DNA of 40,876 nucleotides from IMG/VR virus record IMGVR_UViG_3300030110_002312, positions 1 through 40,876 of that record; one strand, given 5' to 3'. Numbering within the stretch: the first letter of the stretch is position 1; the number at the start of each line of letters is the position of its first letter. This DNA is from a virus. Both the position numbers and the translations under genes were made by a program. The notes beneath the pieces were generated by a model. It saw only the letters and a program-made list of their open reading frames with translations, had not been told where the DNA came from and made no database searches. Below, one piece after another: positions 16,445 through 23,096 of the stretch.

Positions 16445-16462
16445 TTCCCCTTACTTTATTTT
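16434..16462 (+). terminator. Hairpin terminator of the accessory operon
   Basis: AAGGGGA and TCCCCTT pair around TTAAT (16434-16452), then ACTTTATTTT follows. It ends the rightward operon; the leftward 172-residue gene converges on it with its stop at 16451. Confidence 0.65.
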
Positions 16463-16969
16463 AAAATACTCAATTAACATATCTAAACCTTTTCTTAATT
16501 TATTCATTTTAGATCCTGCTTTTTTATCTGCAATACAACAATCCCATAAAATACCATTATAATTAACAGCGTACTTTAATGCTTCATGTAATTTTTGGTA
16601 AGAATCAATTTTATCTACAGCTATATTTGTTTTAGATCCATGTATCATTACTAAAAAACTATCCCAATTTGGCGTTACTCTTTCTTCTATATTGGCCCTT
16701 TGACCTAATTCTCTTATAATTGCGCCAGCCATATATCGCCTTGAATTGCTTTCAGCATTAATTGGATTTAACAATTTTCTATTACGATATAATATTAAAA
16801 TGTGGTCATCAATTCTTTGTAAATGTCTTTGTTCATTTGTTGGATAAACTACTGTAAATCTAGCACCATCTACAGGTCTAATTAATTGATTATTTTCTTC
16901 ATCTTTAATTAATGTAGTAGATCCAAAATCAGATGCTTCAATTTTTTTTCTTTTTTTTCTTTTAGACAT
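16451..16969 (-). CDS. DUF6456-like putative DNA-binding protein (172 aa)
   Basis: The N-terminus is strongly basic (MSKRKKRKKIEASD). Residues 50-110 are helical (RHLQRIDDHILILYRNRKLL, NSRRYMAGAIIRELGQRA), and the end, ALKYAVNYNGILWDCCIADK followed by KGLDMLIEYFKI, resembles the C-terminal HTH of the alphaproteobacterial DUF6456 family, in which a ..LWDCC-like turn leads into a final helix. It overlaps the replication-type gene upstream by 8 bases, so the two probably act together. The family assignment is moderate. Confidence 0.6.
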   Translation of the reverse strand: MSKRKKRKKIEASDFGSTTLIKDEENNQLIRPVDGARFTVVYPTNEQRHLQRIDDHILILYRNRKLLNPINAESNSRRYMAGAIIRELGQRANIEERVTPNWDSFLVMIHGSKTNIAVDKIDSYQKLHEALKYAVNYNGILWDCCIADKKAGSKMNKLRKGLDMLIEYFKIK

Positions 16970-17771
16970 AGGCTTTGTATTCTTCTTCAGTTATTAGTTT
17001 TTCATCTAACATTCTTCTAACCATTGTTTGATCTATTGATGTGGACCTCATTCCTTTTTTAACCCAAGGAACCCATTGCAAATAATTATCTGCTTTTTTT
17101 GTAAGAATAAATTCTTCTTTATCAGGTATCATGTTGTATGTTTCCCAGTTTTTTCCATTTAACCATGTCGTTACCATGGGAACTCCTAATTTTTTTGACT
17201 GCTGGTGTTCTGAATAATGATTATATGTTGTAAGTATCTTAACCATTAAATCATTATCTTGTTTGTTTTTATAATAAAATTTTTCTGCTTTTCCTTTAAC
17301 TCCTTTATTTGGACCCACATAATTAAACGCTTTCCACCACTCCTCAAAAGCTTTATCACTTATATTATTATTTCTTTTATTATTACCTTTATTATGTTTG
17401 TTATCGGTTGGCGTATTGTTTGGCGTATCTTGATACTTGTCATAATGGCAGATTGTAAGGATGTCTGGTGTATCGTTTGGCGTATCGGTTGGCGTATCGG
17501 TTGAAATAGTCGAAAATTTTTTTAATTTATCTAAATAGCGTTGTACTCTTGATTTATCCCATCCCCATGCTTCTGCCATAAAAGTATGAGAACAGCATAA
17601 TTGACCACGTTTTAAATAAACTGTTTTATCTTTTATTCTATATTTACGGTCAACAAAACTAGCTTCCAATAATAACCATAAAAAAGCACCTTTCTCACAA
17701 AACTCTTGACCTCGTTTTTGTAATGCAGGATGATATAAAATACTGCGATCTATTTTAATATATCCACTCAT
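16962..17771 (-). CDS. Replication initiator-like protein with winged-helix N-terminus (269 aa)
   Basis: Residues 1-95 show the layout of phage replication O-type N-domains: GYIKIDRSILYHPALQ, a WLLLEASFVDRKYRI core, KRGQLCCSHTFMAEAWGWDK and SRVQRYLDKLKKF as the recognition helices. Next comes a Thr-Asp-Pro linker (residues about 95-125) made of DTPT/DTPN repeats. The C-domain (DKAFEEWWKAFNYVGPNKGV, VTTWLNGKNWETY) is the type that recruits host helicase loading in lambda-like phages. No helicase or polymerase is encoded, so it probably brings host replisome parts to the origin. The origin may be in or near the linker repeats, as in lambda O; inferred. Confidence 0.7.
   Translation of the reverse strand: MSGYIKIDRSILYHPALQKRGQEFCEKGAFLWLLLEASFVDRKYRIKDKTVYLKRGQLCCSHTFMAEAWGWDKSRVQRYLDKLKKFSTISTDTPTDTPNDTPDILTICHYDKYQDTPNNTPTDNKHNKGNNKRNNNISDKAFEEWWKAFNYVGPNKGVKGKAEKFYYKNKQDNDLMVKILTTYNHYSEHQQSKKLGVPMVTTWLNGKNWETYNMIPDKEEFILTKKADNYLQWVPWVKKGMRSTSIDQTMVRRMLDEKLITEEEYKAYV
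17405..17512. repeat. Degenerate GGCGTATCG/T repeats in the replication gene
   Basis: The sequence TTGGCGTATNGTT recurs at least five times across this stretch and codes for the DTP linker of the 269-residue protein. Iterated sites inside a phage O-type gene are the classic place for an origin, so this is the best origin candidate in the window. It could equally be a simple coding repeat. Confidence 0.5.
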
Positions 17772-18007
17772 AATATTTTTAAAGTTCTTGCTTTATACAT
17801 TTCTTTAGCAACCCATCCTCTCTCTTGTAAATTTAAAATATAACGTGCAACATTTGATTTTGTTGTACTAAAATGATTCATAATTTCATCATATGATGGT
17901 GCTTCATTTTTTTCTTTAATGTACATATCTATAAAATTAAAAACTTTTTGCATTTTTAAAGTTAAAGGAACTTTTTTTATTTCATGATTACAATGAGGAC
18001 ACTTCAT
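17768..18007 (-). CDS. LexA-like winged-helix regulator with zinc knuckle (79 aa)
   Basis: N-terminus has a CPHCNH zinc-knuckle start (residues 3-8). Residues 14-70 read LTLKMQKVFNFIDMYIKEKN, APSYDEIMNHFSTTKSNVAR, YILNLQERGWVAKE, the same order of helices as the LexA DNA-binding domain (LT..Q..V..FI..Y....G..PS..EI...F..S...V...L..L...G.I). No autoproteolytic domain follows. It is the first gene of the leftward control block and faces the early operon, with operator-like sites in front of it, so it is a second candidate for the regulator of the phage. Confidence 0.75.
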   Translation of the reverse strand: MKCPHCNHEIKKVPLTLKMQKVFNFIDMYIKEKNEAPSYDEIMNHFSTTKSNVARYILNLQERGWVAKEMYKARTLKIL

Positions 18008-18080
18008 AATTTCGCCGTCTAAACTTTCTCAGTCCAATTTATTTGCCAAAAAAACACCAATGTTCTCTTTCGGCACGAAC

Positions 18081-18109
18081 TAAATAATATAGCTTTTTTT
18101 TAAAATCAA
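18081..18109 (-). promoter_or_regulatory. Leftward promoter of the LexA-like gene
   Basis: On the leftward strand TTGATT (18109-18104) and TATTTA (18086-18081) are 17 bases apart. The operator-like site at 18113-18127 lies just upstream, its centre 11 bases from the -35. Confidence 0.45.
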
Positions 18110-18112
18110 GAA

Positions 18113-18127
18113 AAAAACAATGTTATA
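18113..18127. promoter_or_regulatory. Operator-like site D1
   Basis: AAAAACAATGTTATA has a perfect TGTTATA half and a 5/7 left half. A further TATAACA half site lies at 18131-18137, giving a TGTTATA-TCA-TATAACA inverted pair. Confidence 0.6.
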
Positions 18128-18158
18128 TCATATAACATGCTTAATGTTCTTGTTTTAT

Positions 18159-18173
18159 AAGAACATTGTTATA
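18159..18173. promoter_or_regulatory. Operator site E1 upstream of the early promoter
   Basis: AAGAACATTGTTATA has a perfect right half and a 5/7 left half. A separate TATAACA half lies at 18176-18182. The centre is 24 bases upstream of the -35 of the early promoter, a position more usual for an activator than a repressor. Confidence 0.6.
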
Positions 18174-18189
18174 TCTATAACAAAAAAAC

Positions 18190-18218
18190 TTGACGAATTA
18201 ATTTAAGTTTATTATTTG
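18190..18218 (+). promoter_or_regulatory. Candidate early promoter
   Basis: TTGACG (18190-18195) and TATTTG (18213-18218), 17 bases apart. The weak -10 fits a promoter that needs help. It has the same operator-then-TTGAC layout as the 28038 promoter. Confidence 0.5.
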
Positions 18219-18284
18219 TTAAGGAACATTTAAAAACATAAGGTTTTTAGGTGCTGTTGAATAATACAATAGTTTGTATTTAAA

Positions 18285-18315
18285 AAGGGGTCCAAACCCG
18301 AAACGTGGACCCCTT
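18285..18315. promoter_or_regulatory. Stable hairpin in the early operon leader
   Basis: AAGGGGTCCA pairs perfectly with TGGACCCCTT over 10 bp around an 11-base loop (AACCCGAAACG). On the rightward strand no T-run follows, so it is a leader structure 20 bases before the first start codon. On the leftward strand it is followed by TTTAAATAC directly after CCCCTT, so it can act as a terminator for antisense transcription. Confidence 0.65.
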
Positions 18316-18334
18316 ATAAAAAGGATAAAGACCG

Positions 18335-18628
18335 ATGAAATCTAAATCCAGTAAAACTGTTATCACAAAAGATAATTTTTTACAAATTCAAGGATTAAGA
18401 ACAAGGTTAGATTTAATTTATAAAGAAGTAGATAAATTAATGAGATCTTTACCTAAGAGTAGTAATCTTAGATCTGCTCTTGGTACTATTCATGATGTTA
18501 GTTACGATCAGCTAGGTTTATTAGATGATATAATTAATGATAAATTATTACCTAAAGGCAATACATCTTTTTCAATTGAACATCAAAGTTATGGCGGAAC
18601 GGACCCTGATTGGGACTCTGATAATTAA
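18335..18628 (+). CDS. First early-operon protein (97 aa)
   Basis: Unrecognised. N-terminal basic segment (SKSSKTVITKDNFLQIQG), then amphipathic helix (LRTRLDLIYKEVDKLMRSLP) and an acidic, Asp/Gly-rich end (YGGTDPDWDSDN). GGA at about 18321 is the only ribosome-binding-like sequence before ATG 18335. The next gene starts right after its stop codon. First place in an early operon suggests a regulatory or host-directed role, but nothing in the sequence proves it. Confidence 0.7.
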   Translation: MKSKSSKTVITKDNFLQIQGLRTRLDLIYKEVDKLMRSLPKSSNLRSALGTIHDVSYDQLGLLDDIINDKLLPKGNTSFSIEHQSYGGTDPDWDSDN

Positions 18629-19564
18629 ATGGTAGCTTACTCTAATAAACGAAATTTACCTCAAACATATGTTAATGCTTGTATGAAAATTGCAAGCCAA
18701 TATGACAAAGGCAGATCTGATTATACAGCTTCCCAGTTAAGTAAGTCTGCAAGACAAGTAGTATTAGAACAAGAAAATAGTGATAAAATTATTATAGATG
18801 TTTCGGATTTAACATGGTCTGTGTTTGGTACGGTAGGTCATAGCATATTTGAAAATGCCACAACAACAGGAACTACTGAACAAAGAGTTTATTCTACTTA
18901 TGATGGTCCTTATGGTGGAACAGTATTAGGTGGCCAACTTGATTTAATACAACCAATTGACGGTGATCCTTTTCATGTTGATGTATGGGATTATAAGTTT
19001 GTAAATACCTGGGCAGTTATATTTGATACAAAAGATAAATGGACCGAACAACAAAATGTTTATAAAAATTTATTAGAACGTAATGGTTATAAAGTTAATT
19101 CACTTAATATTTTAGCTATATTTAAAAACTGGTCAGAAAAAGAAAAGCATAAAAAAAATTATCCTCCTCATGATGTAATGCCTTATAGACTCATAGAATG
19201 GGATAGAGAAAAAACTGAAAAATTTATATTAGAACGCCTTCAAAAATTGGAGGACGCTAAAACGAATTTACCTCTTTGTACTCCCGAAGAACAATGGCGT
19301 AGGGGTGAAACTTGGGCAGTAGTAACTGAACAAGGCGGACGTGCATTATCGGGAGGAGTTTGTTCATCGCGGGAAGATGCAATCTCAGTGGCACGTTCAA
19401 ATTACAGTAATGTCAAAAATGTAGGAGTAGAACATCGTCGTTCTATTGCTAAAAATTGTGAAAGTTATTGTAATGCTAGAGATTTTTGTTCTCAATTTAA
19501 GGAAGAACAAAAATTAGGCAAAAGTATATTTAAACCATTAACCAAAAAGGAAAAGGAGAAGTAA
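18629..19564 (+). CDS. PD-(D/E)XK nuclease, Cas4/AddB-like (311 aa)
   Basis: The nuclease core is visible: H71/E75 in GTVGHSIFEN, D105 in GGQLDLI, and D121-Y-K123 in DVWDYKFVNTW, followed by the QQNVYKNLLERNGYKV helix typical of Cas4/RecB-family nucleases. The C-terminal CESYCNARDFC (C277, C281, C287) with a Cys further upstream could hold an iron-sulphur cluster, as in Cas4 and AddB. A 5'-3' exonuclease for recombination or end processing is the likely job, working with the small protein that follows. The spacing of the cysteines is looser than in classical Cas4. Confidence 0.75.
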   Translation: MVAYSNKRNLPQTYVNACMKIASQYDKGRSDYTASQLSKSARQVVLEQENSDKIIIDVSDLTWSVFGTVGHSIFENATTTGTTEQRVYSTYDGPYGGTVLGGQLDLIQPIDGDPFHVDVWDYKFVNTWAVIFDTKDKWTEQQNVYKNLLERNGYKVNSLNILAIFKNWSEKEKHKKNYPPHDVMPYRLIEWDREKTEKFILERLQKLEDAKTNLPLCTPEEQWRRGETWAVVTEQGGRALSGGVCSSREDAISVARSNYSNVKNVGVEHRRSIAKNCESYCNARDFCSQFKEEQKLGKSIFKPLTKKEKEK

Positions 19565-19565
19565 A

Positions 19566-19841
19566 ATGGCTGATCCAATATATTCACTGGCTTACGATAG
19601 TCGTAAAGAAAGTGAAAAACAAGACCCAAATAGCAAGCCTATTTGGAAAAATTGCGGGGTAATATTTGAAAATACTAACTCTGACTCTGCTGTTAAATTA
19701 AATGTTGTAATGGATGGACATGTCCCCATTAAGGCATTTCCATATCAGAAAAAAGAACCAAAAGATTATGGGAATAATCCTCAAGGTGGCTACAACAACA
19801 ACCAAGGTGGTGGATACCGTGGTGGTTATAATAGAAGATGA
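19566..19841 (+). CDS. Small protein with Gly/Asn/Arg-rich tail, possible ssDNA-binding protein (91 aa)
   Basis: A compact N-terminal part (residues 1-62) is followed by a low-complexity tail (NNPQGGYNNNQGGGYRGGYN). Such RGG/GGY tails bind nucleic acid and are seen in single-strand-binding proteins. The core has beta-type pieces (WKNCGVIFENTNSDSAVKLN, MDGHVPIKAFPY) but is too short for a full OB fold. It has a good GGAG ribosome binding site and follows the exonuclease gene by one base, the partnership expected of a nuclease and an SSB or annealing protein. Confidence 0.6.
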   Translation: MADPIYSLAYDSRKESEKQDPNSKPIWKNCGVIFENTNSDSAVKLNVVMDGHVPIKAFPYQKKEPKDYGNNPQGGYNNNQGGGYRGGYNRR

Positions 19842-19917
19842 TTACCAGACACAGCATGTTTCCTCCTAAGAAAAATATTGTGTCTGAAGATGCTCTATAC
19901 ATAAAAGGTTGGAGTGT

Positions 19918-20157
19918 ATGATACCTGACGATCCAAATTTTAAAGAAGATTTTGGTAAGGTATTAAAGTCGTTAGATGGCTTGTTAAAAAAGAACAAGCA
20001 GGTTAACTCCGCTACGTTCAGTCTTGCATTGTCAACCTTTTTAACTCGTCATCTAATGATTACGTCGCCAAATGACTTTGTTATTATACAAACTTTAATG
20101 GCACCTTATTTAGAAACAAGAAGAAAACAAATTTTTGATGAAAAGAAAAAAACTTAA
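19918..20157 (+). CDS. Small early protein (79 aa)
   Basis: Start chosen at ATG 19918, 5 bases after GGAG. The helical protein (DPNFKEDFGKVLKSLDGLLK, NSATFSLALSTFLTRHLMI) has a pattern like small phage proteins that carry a LxLxxFLTRH...I..P segment. Family unknown to me. The 60 bases before it hold no gene. It continues the early operon. Confidence 0.65.
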   Translation: MIPDDPNFKEDFGKVLKSLDGLLKKNKQVNSATFSLALSTFLTRHLMITSPNDFVIIQTLMAPYLETRRKQIFDEKKKT

Positions 20158-20173
20158 ATATTTAAGGAGAATT

Positions 20174-20332
20174 ATGAATTATTTTTTAGATGCAATTATA
20201 GAAAAAATTAGTCCAAGTTTTATTAATAGAAAAAATAAATATAAATGGATAGGAGTACATTCAATGTCTAATCCTAATCCTAATCATAGAAAGATTACAA
20301 TTGTTAAAAAACAAAAACCTAAAAATAACTAA
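20174..20332 (+). CDS. Small basic early protein (52 aa)
   Basis: Begins MNYFLDAIIEKISPSFINRK after AAGGAG (20164-20169). Basic throughout and ending KKQKPKNN. An earlier in-frame ATG at 20135 would overlap the gene before and lacks a ribosome binding site. Function unknown. Confidence 0.55.
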   Translation: MNYFLDAIIEKISPSFINRKNKYKWIGVHSMSNPNPNHRKITIVKKQKPKNN

Positions 20333-20510
20333 AGTAGAAAAGAAAAAACATGGAGTTATTACATTGTATGATGAAACAAAAAAGCTGGCAAATGCAGAAA
20401 ATAAAATACCAGTTATTGCATTATGTCAAAAACATAGAAAAGGTTTTTGGATTGTTGCGCATGCAAGTGATCTGGAAAAAATAATTAATGCAAGAAATAA
20501 TAAGAAGTAA
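20301..20510 (+). CDS. Small early protein (69 aa)
   Basis: The only plausible start is TTG 20301, inside the preceding gene. After a Lys-rich lead the sequence looks like a folded protein: GVITLYDETKKLANAENKIP, VIALCQKHRKGFWIVAHASD, LEKIINA. Single Cys. It overlaps the HNH-like gene by 23 bases. Function unknown. Confidence 0.5.
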   Translation: MLKNKNLKITKVEKKKHGVITLYDETKKLANAENKIPVIALCQKHRKGFWIVAHASDLEKIINARNNKK

Positions 20511-20808
20511 ATCACATCAAAAACATGTAGCTTCCCAGCCGTGTTTTTATACAGGTGCAACCGAAGGTATTCAATGTTGCCACGTTAAATTTCTTGGTGA
20601 AAGATTTATGATGGGTAAGCGTGTGTCTGATATTTGGACAATACCCATGCATTATTTACTCCATGAACAACAACATCAACATAATGAATTGGAATGGCAT
20701 TTACAAAGACTAATGATTAGTCCTATTGCCAAAAAATATTGGGCCACATCACCTGATAAAAAAATTAGAGAGTTTTATGAACAAAGAAAAATTTACTTTA
20801 CCTCCTAG
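20488..20808 (+). CDS. HNH-like / DUF968-type recombination protein (106 aa)
   Basis: Core pattern: HVASQPCFYTGATEGIQCCH, then GKRVSDIWTIPMHYLLHEQQ and HQHNELEWH. This matches the layout of small phage proteins related to lambda Orf/NinG and DUF968, where C..C...E.HH, K.SD.W.VPLC..HH and a final H bind metal and form a beta-beta-alpha fold. Several Cys/His positions are altered (MHYLLHEQQHQH in place of LC..HH), but a full set of His remains. A role in processing DNA junctions during recombination is likely; nuclease activity is not certain. Confidence 0.65.
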   Translation: MQEIIRSKSHQKHVASQPCFYTGATEGIQCCHVKFLGERFMMGKRVSDIWTIPMHYLLHEQQHQHNELEWHLQRLMISPIAKKYWATSPDKKIREFYEQRKIYFTS

Positions 20809-21151
20809 ATTACCAGTAGATAGAGAAGGTTTAGCTTCTTTAATATTTGATGTTACTGCTTATGCTGGTCAATTAAAAGCAGAGGTGCATCATCAAGAAA
20901 AATTTTTAAAAAAGAAAGTAGCTTATCTTTGTAAAAAACATAAAGGAAATAAATCAGGTAAGGAAGCTGAATGGCATGCTTACGATGATCCTGAATATGA
21001 AAAATTTATTGATGACTTAAAAGAATTAGAGATAGAATTATACAGAGCCAATGCAATGACTCTAGCTGTTGAACATCATCAAAAAGATTTATCCCAGGAA
21101 AAAGCATTAGATCGTATTAAAATTGAAAAAGGTATTTATGATATTACCTAA
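20777..21151 (+). CDS. Early protein of unknown role (124 aa)
   Basis: ATG 20777 lies within the end of the HNH-like gene and starts MNKEKFTLPPRLPVDREGLA. The rest is strongly charged and helical, with two coiled segments (YAGQLKAEVHHQEKFLKKKV, FIDDLKELEIELYRANAMTL). It resembles small phage coiled-coil proteins with a LPVD..GL...I......A.L... start. No catalytic motif. It overlaps the methylase by 14 bases. Confidence 0.6.
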   Translation: MNKEKFTLPPRLPVDREGLASLIFDVTAYAGQLKAEVHHQEKFLKKKVAYLCKKHKGNKSGKEAEWHAYDDPEYEKFIDDLKELEIELYRANAMTLAVEHHQKDLSQEKALDRIKIEKGIYDIT

Positions 21152-21674
21152 TAAAAAATATAACATTATTTATTCTGATCCTGCTTGGAGATTTAAAACT
21201 TATTCTGATAAAGGAAAAAAGAAAAGTCCAGAAAATCATTATGATTGTATGGATATTAAAGATATTAAAAATTTACCTGTTAAAAATATAGCAGATGAAA
21301 ATTCTATATTATTTTTATGGGTTATTTATCCTTTATTAGAACAAGCATTAGAAGTTATTAAAGAATGGGGTTTTACGTATAAAACTTGTGCTTTTAGTTG
21401 GATTAAAAAAAACAAAAAGTCAGATAGTTTATTCTGGGGTTTGGGATATTGGACAAGAGCCAATAATGAAATTTGTTTACTGGCTACTAAAGGAAAACCA
21501 AAAAGAGTTTCTAAAGGAGTTCATCAAGTAGTTTATGAGCCAATTAGAGAACATTCACGAAAACCAGATTGTGTAAGAAATCGTATAGTAGAACTATGTG
21601 GAGATCTTCCACGAATTGAATTGTTTGCTAGGCAAAAAGTAGATGGCTGGGATGCTTGGGGAAATGAAGTATGA
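21138..21674 (+). CDS. MT-A70 family adenine-N6 DNA methyltransferase (178 aa)
   Basis: Start taken at ATG 21138 (MILPNKKYNIIYSDPAWRFK) since the earlier TTG 21123 adds nothing conserved. Motif IV is DPAW (D14-W17), the catalytic sequence of MT-A70-type enzymes, which usually read DPPW. Other family marks follow: NHYDCMDIKDIKNLPV, FLWVIYPLLEQALEVIKEWG, RANNEICLLATKG, REHSRKPDCVRNRIVELCGD and ELFARQKVDGWDAWGNEV. It uses S-adenosylmethionine to make N6-methyladenine in DNA, often to protect phage DNA from host restriction or to regulate genes. No cognate restriction enzyme is certain, though a nuclease-fold gene follows. Confidence 0.9.
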   Translation: MILPNKKYNIIYSDPAWRFKTYSDKGKKKSPENHYDCMDIKDIKNLPVKNIADENSILFLWVIYPLLEQALEVIKEWGFTYKTCAFSWIKKNKKSDSLFWGLGYWTRANNEICLLATKGKPKRVSKGVHQVVYEPIREHSRKPDCVRNRIVELCGDLPRIELFARQKVDGWDAWGNEV

Positions 21675-22168
21675 TATTACCTAATATAAATAAAACTGTT
21701 ACTCTTAATGATGTTGAAATACATGCTGGTAGTGAGTTAGCTTTTCGCCGTTTTCATGCCTGTGAAAGACATAATATATTAAATAGAAAAGTAGCATCAC
21801 GAAAGACCAATCAAGAAATCTCTGAGTTAGGTGTGTTATCAGAAATAGCTTTTTGCAAAATGATGAATATTTATCCAGACTTTACCTATCATGTACGAAA
21901 AGGTTCAGCAGATTGTGTTATTGATGGTGTTGCTATTGATATTAAAACAACAAATTTATCTAACGGTCAATTGCTTGTGACTCCTAAAAAAGAAATAGAC
22001 GGCGGTATAGATCTCTATGTTTTGATGACGGGTGATAGAAAAAATTTTACTTATAAAGGATGGAAGAAAAGTAAGGATGTTTACAATAAAAATAATTTAA
22101 AGGATCTTGGTTATGGTCCTACTTATGTAATTAAACAACAAGAATTAAGCACAACATGTCAGATATAA
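21671..22168 (+). CDS. PD-(D/E)XK-fold protein (165 aa)
   Basis: The nuclease signature is clear: E58 (LGVLSEIAF), D81 (GSADCVIDG) and D90-I-K92 (VAIDIKTT). The following NLSNGQLLVTPKKEIDGGID, LYVLMTGDR and GWKKSKDVYNKNNL match the layout of small phage endonucleases. The start overlaps the methylase stop as ATGA, so the two products are made together. The pair could be a modification-linked nuclease, a host-DNA degrading enzyme with self-protection, or a recombination nuclease. The target is unknown. Confidence 0.7.
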   Translation: MILPNINKTVTLNDVEIHAGSELAFRRFHACERHNILNRKVASRKTNQEISELGVLSEIAFCKMMNIYPDFTYHVRKGSADCVIDGVAIDIKTTNLSNGQLLVTPKKEIDGGIDLYVLMTGDRKNFTYKGWKKSKDVYNKNNLKDLGYGPTYVIKQQELSTTCQI

Positions 22169-22353
22169 AAATTTTAGAAAAAGATATTAGGGAATTAAAG
22201 AAAACTAACAAAGAACTTGTTACACATAATAAGTTTTTAGAGGAACGATTAGAAAATTGGGCCGATAAAAATTTTGATTTAAGACAAAAGAATCAAAAAT
22301 TAACAGAGGAAATTGAAGTATTAAAACCTAACTTTGTAAAAGAAAAAAAATAA
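22156..22353 (+). CDS. Coiled-coil protein (65 aa)
   Basis: The whole chain is a charged heptad-type coil (LEKDIRELKKTNKELVTHNK, NFDLRQKNQKLTEEIEVLKP). No other motif. It overlaps the nuclease-fold gene by 13 bases. It may act as a dimerising partner or inhibitor of a neighbour; that is a guess. Confidence 0.6.
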   Translation: MSDIKILEKDIRELKKTNKELVTHNKFLEERLENWADKNFDLRQKNQKLTEEIEVLKPNFVKEKK

Positions 22354-22358
22354 TACTT

Positions 22359-22520
22359 ATGAGTGCATCTAAAAAATTAATGTTAAAAAAAAATACAGCT
22401 AAAAATTTTATTAATAAATTACTTAAAGATGCTGTAATTAAATTAAAAAATAAAAAATTAGCAAAAGAAATATTGTTTCAAAATAAAAGAATAGAAAAAT
22501 TTTTAAAAGGATATAAATGA
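22359..22520 (+). CDS. Small Lys-rich early ORF (53 aa)
   Basis: Begins MSASKKLMLKKNTAKNFINK and stays basic and helical to its end. It starts 5 bases after the coiled-coil gene and its TGA stop overlaps the next ATG (ATGA), which supports it. Pattern and charge suggest a nucleic-acid-binding peptide. No ribosome binding site is evident, so coupling is assumed. Confidence 0.55.
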   Translation: MSASKKLMLKKNTAKNFINKLLKDAVIKLKNKKLAKEILFQNKRIEKFLKGYK

Positions 22521-22708
22521 GTAGCGTAAAAAAAAAATTAGCTATGAAAAAATACAGAGAAAAAAATTATATTTCTGTAACAAATCCACGAACACAAAAT
22601 AAAGAATTAAAAAAATGTACTTTATGTCCTACTACATATTTTTCTTATTCTAAGTTTGATAGGTTTTGTGATCCATGCAGAAAAAGAGCAAGTAGTATAT
22701 ATGTATAA
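22517..22708 (+). CDS. Small zinc-ribbon protein (63 aa)
   Basis: Basic N-terminus (MSSVKKKLAMKKYREKNY) and a CxxC...CxxC unit: CTLCPTTYFSYSKFDRFCDP then C, with cysteines at about residues 34, 37, 51 and 54. It resembles small treble-clef zinc proteins that bind DNA or proteins. An AAAAGG at about 22504 can serve as ribosome binding site. It overlaps the DnaA-like gene by 8 bases. Confidence 0.65.
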   Translation: MSSVKKKLAMKKYREKNYISVTNPRTQNKELKKCTLCPTTYFSYSKFDRFCDPCRKRASSIYV

Positions 22709-23096
22709 AAAATCAATTCCTTTTGTAAAAGTACAAGTATCATCAAGAGAATTAAATGTAGATAAAAAAGAATTTTTATCTCAGGATGAAATAAAAAGAG
22801 TTAAAGAATTACTAAAAATTGTTGGACCTACTTATTCTAATTCATTACAAAACATACAAGCAAATAGTTTAATGGCGTGGTGTTTAAAAGTTTGCACAAC
22901 GTATGAGGTAAGATTAGATGAGTTTAAATCTGAAAGAAGATATAAAAATTTAGTGCAAGCAAGAACTGATTTTTGTCATGCTGTTTATAAAAATACAGAT
23001 TATAATTATTCAGCAATTGCAAGGTTTATGAATAAAGATCATTCATCCGTTTTACATTATATAAAAAAATTAAAACCAAAATATTTTGTAGAATGA
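22701..23096 (+). CDS. DnaA domain IV-like DNA-binding protein (131 aa)
   Basis: ATG 22701 chosen; the longer TTG start has no family support. The last 55 residues read RRYKNLVQARTDFCHAVYKN, TDYNYSAIARFMNKDHSSVL, HYIKKL, matching the C-terminal DNA-binding domain of DnaA (R...LV.AR....Y..R......S...IG..F..RDHSTVLH...K), including the DHSSVLH signature. The AAA+ domain is absent. Residues 1-70 are unrelated (MYKKSIPFVKVQVSSRELNV). The protein could mark the phage origin for the host replisome or compete for host DnaA boxes. Confidence 0.8.
   Translation: MYKKSIPFVKVQVSSRELNVDKKEFLSQDEIKRVKELLKIVGPTYSNSLQNIQANSLMAWCLKVCTTYEVRLDEFKSERRYKNLVQARTDFCHAVYKNTDYNYSAIARFMNKDHSSVLHYIKKLKPKYFVE

Larger units (their letters stand above)
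18008..18334. other. Divergent control region (327 bases, no gene)
   Basis: Between the LexA-like gene (leftward) and the early operon (rightward). It contains palindrome-like sites at 18113-18127 and 18159-18173, further half sites at 18131-18137 and 18176-18182, a leftward promoter, a rightward promoter and a 10-bp hairpin in the early leader. No ORF with a plausible start was found. This is the probable lysis/lysogeny switch. Confidence 0.75.

Noticed and set aside
17405-17512. CRISPR array
   Set aside because: The units are contiguous, short and coding, with no unique spacers. No CRISPR array was seen anywhere in the window.
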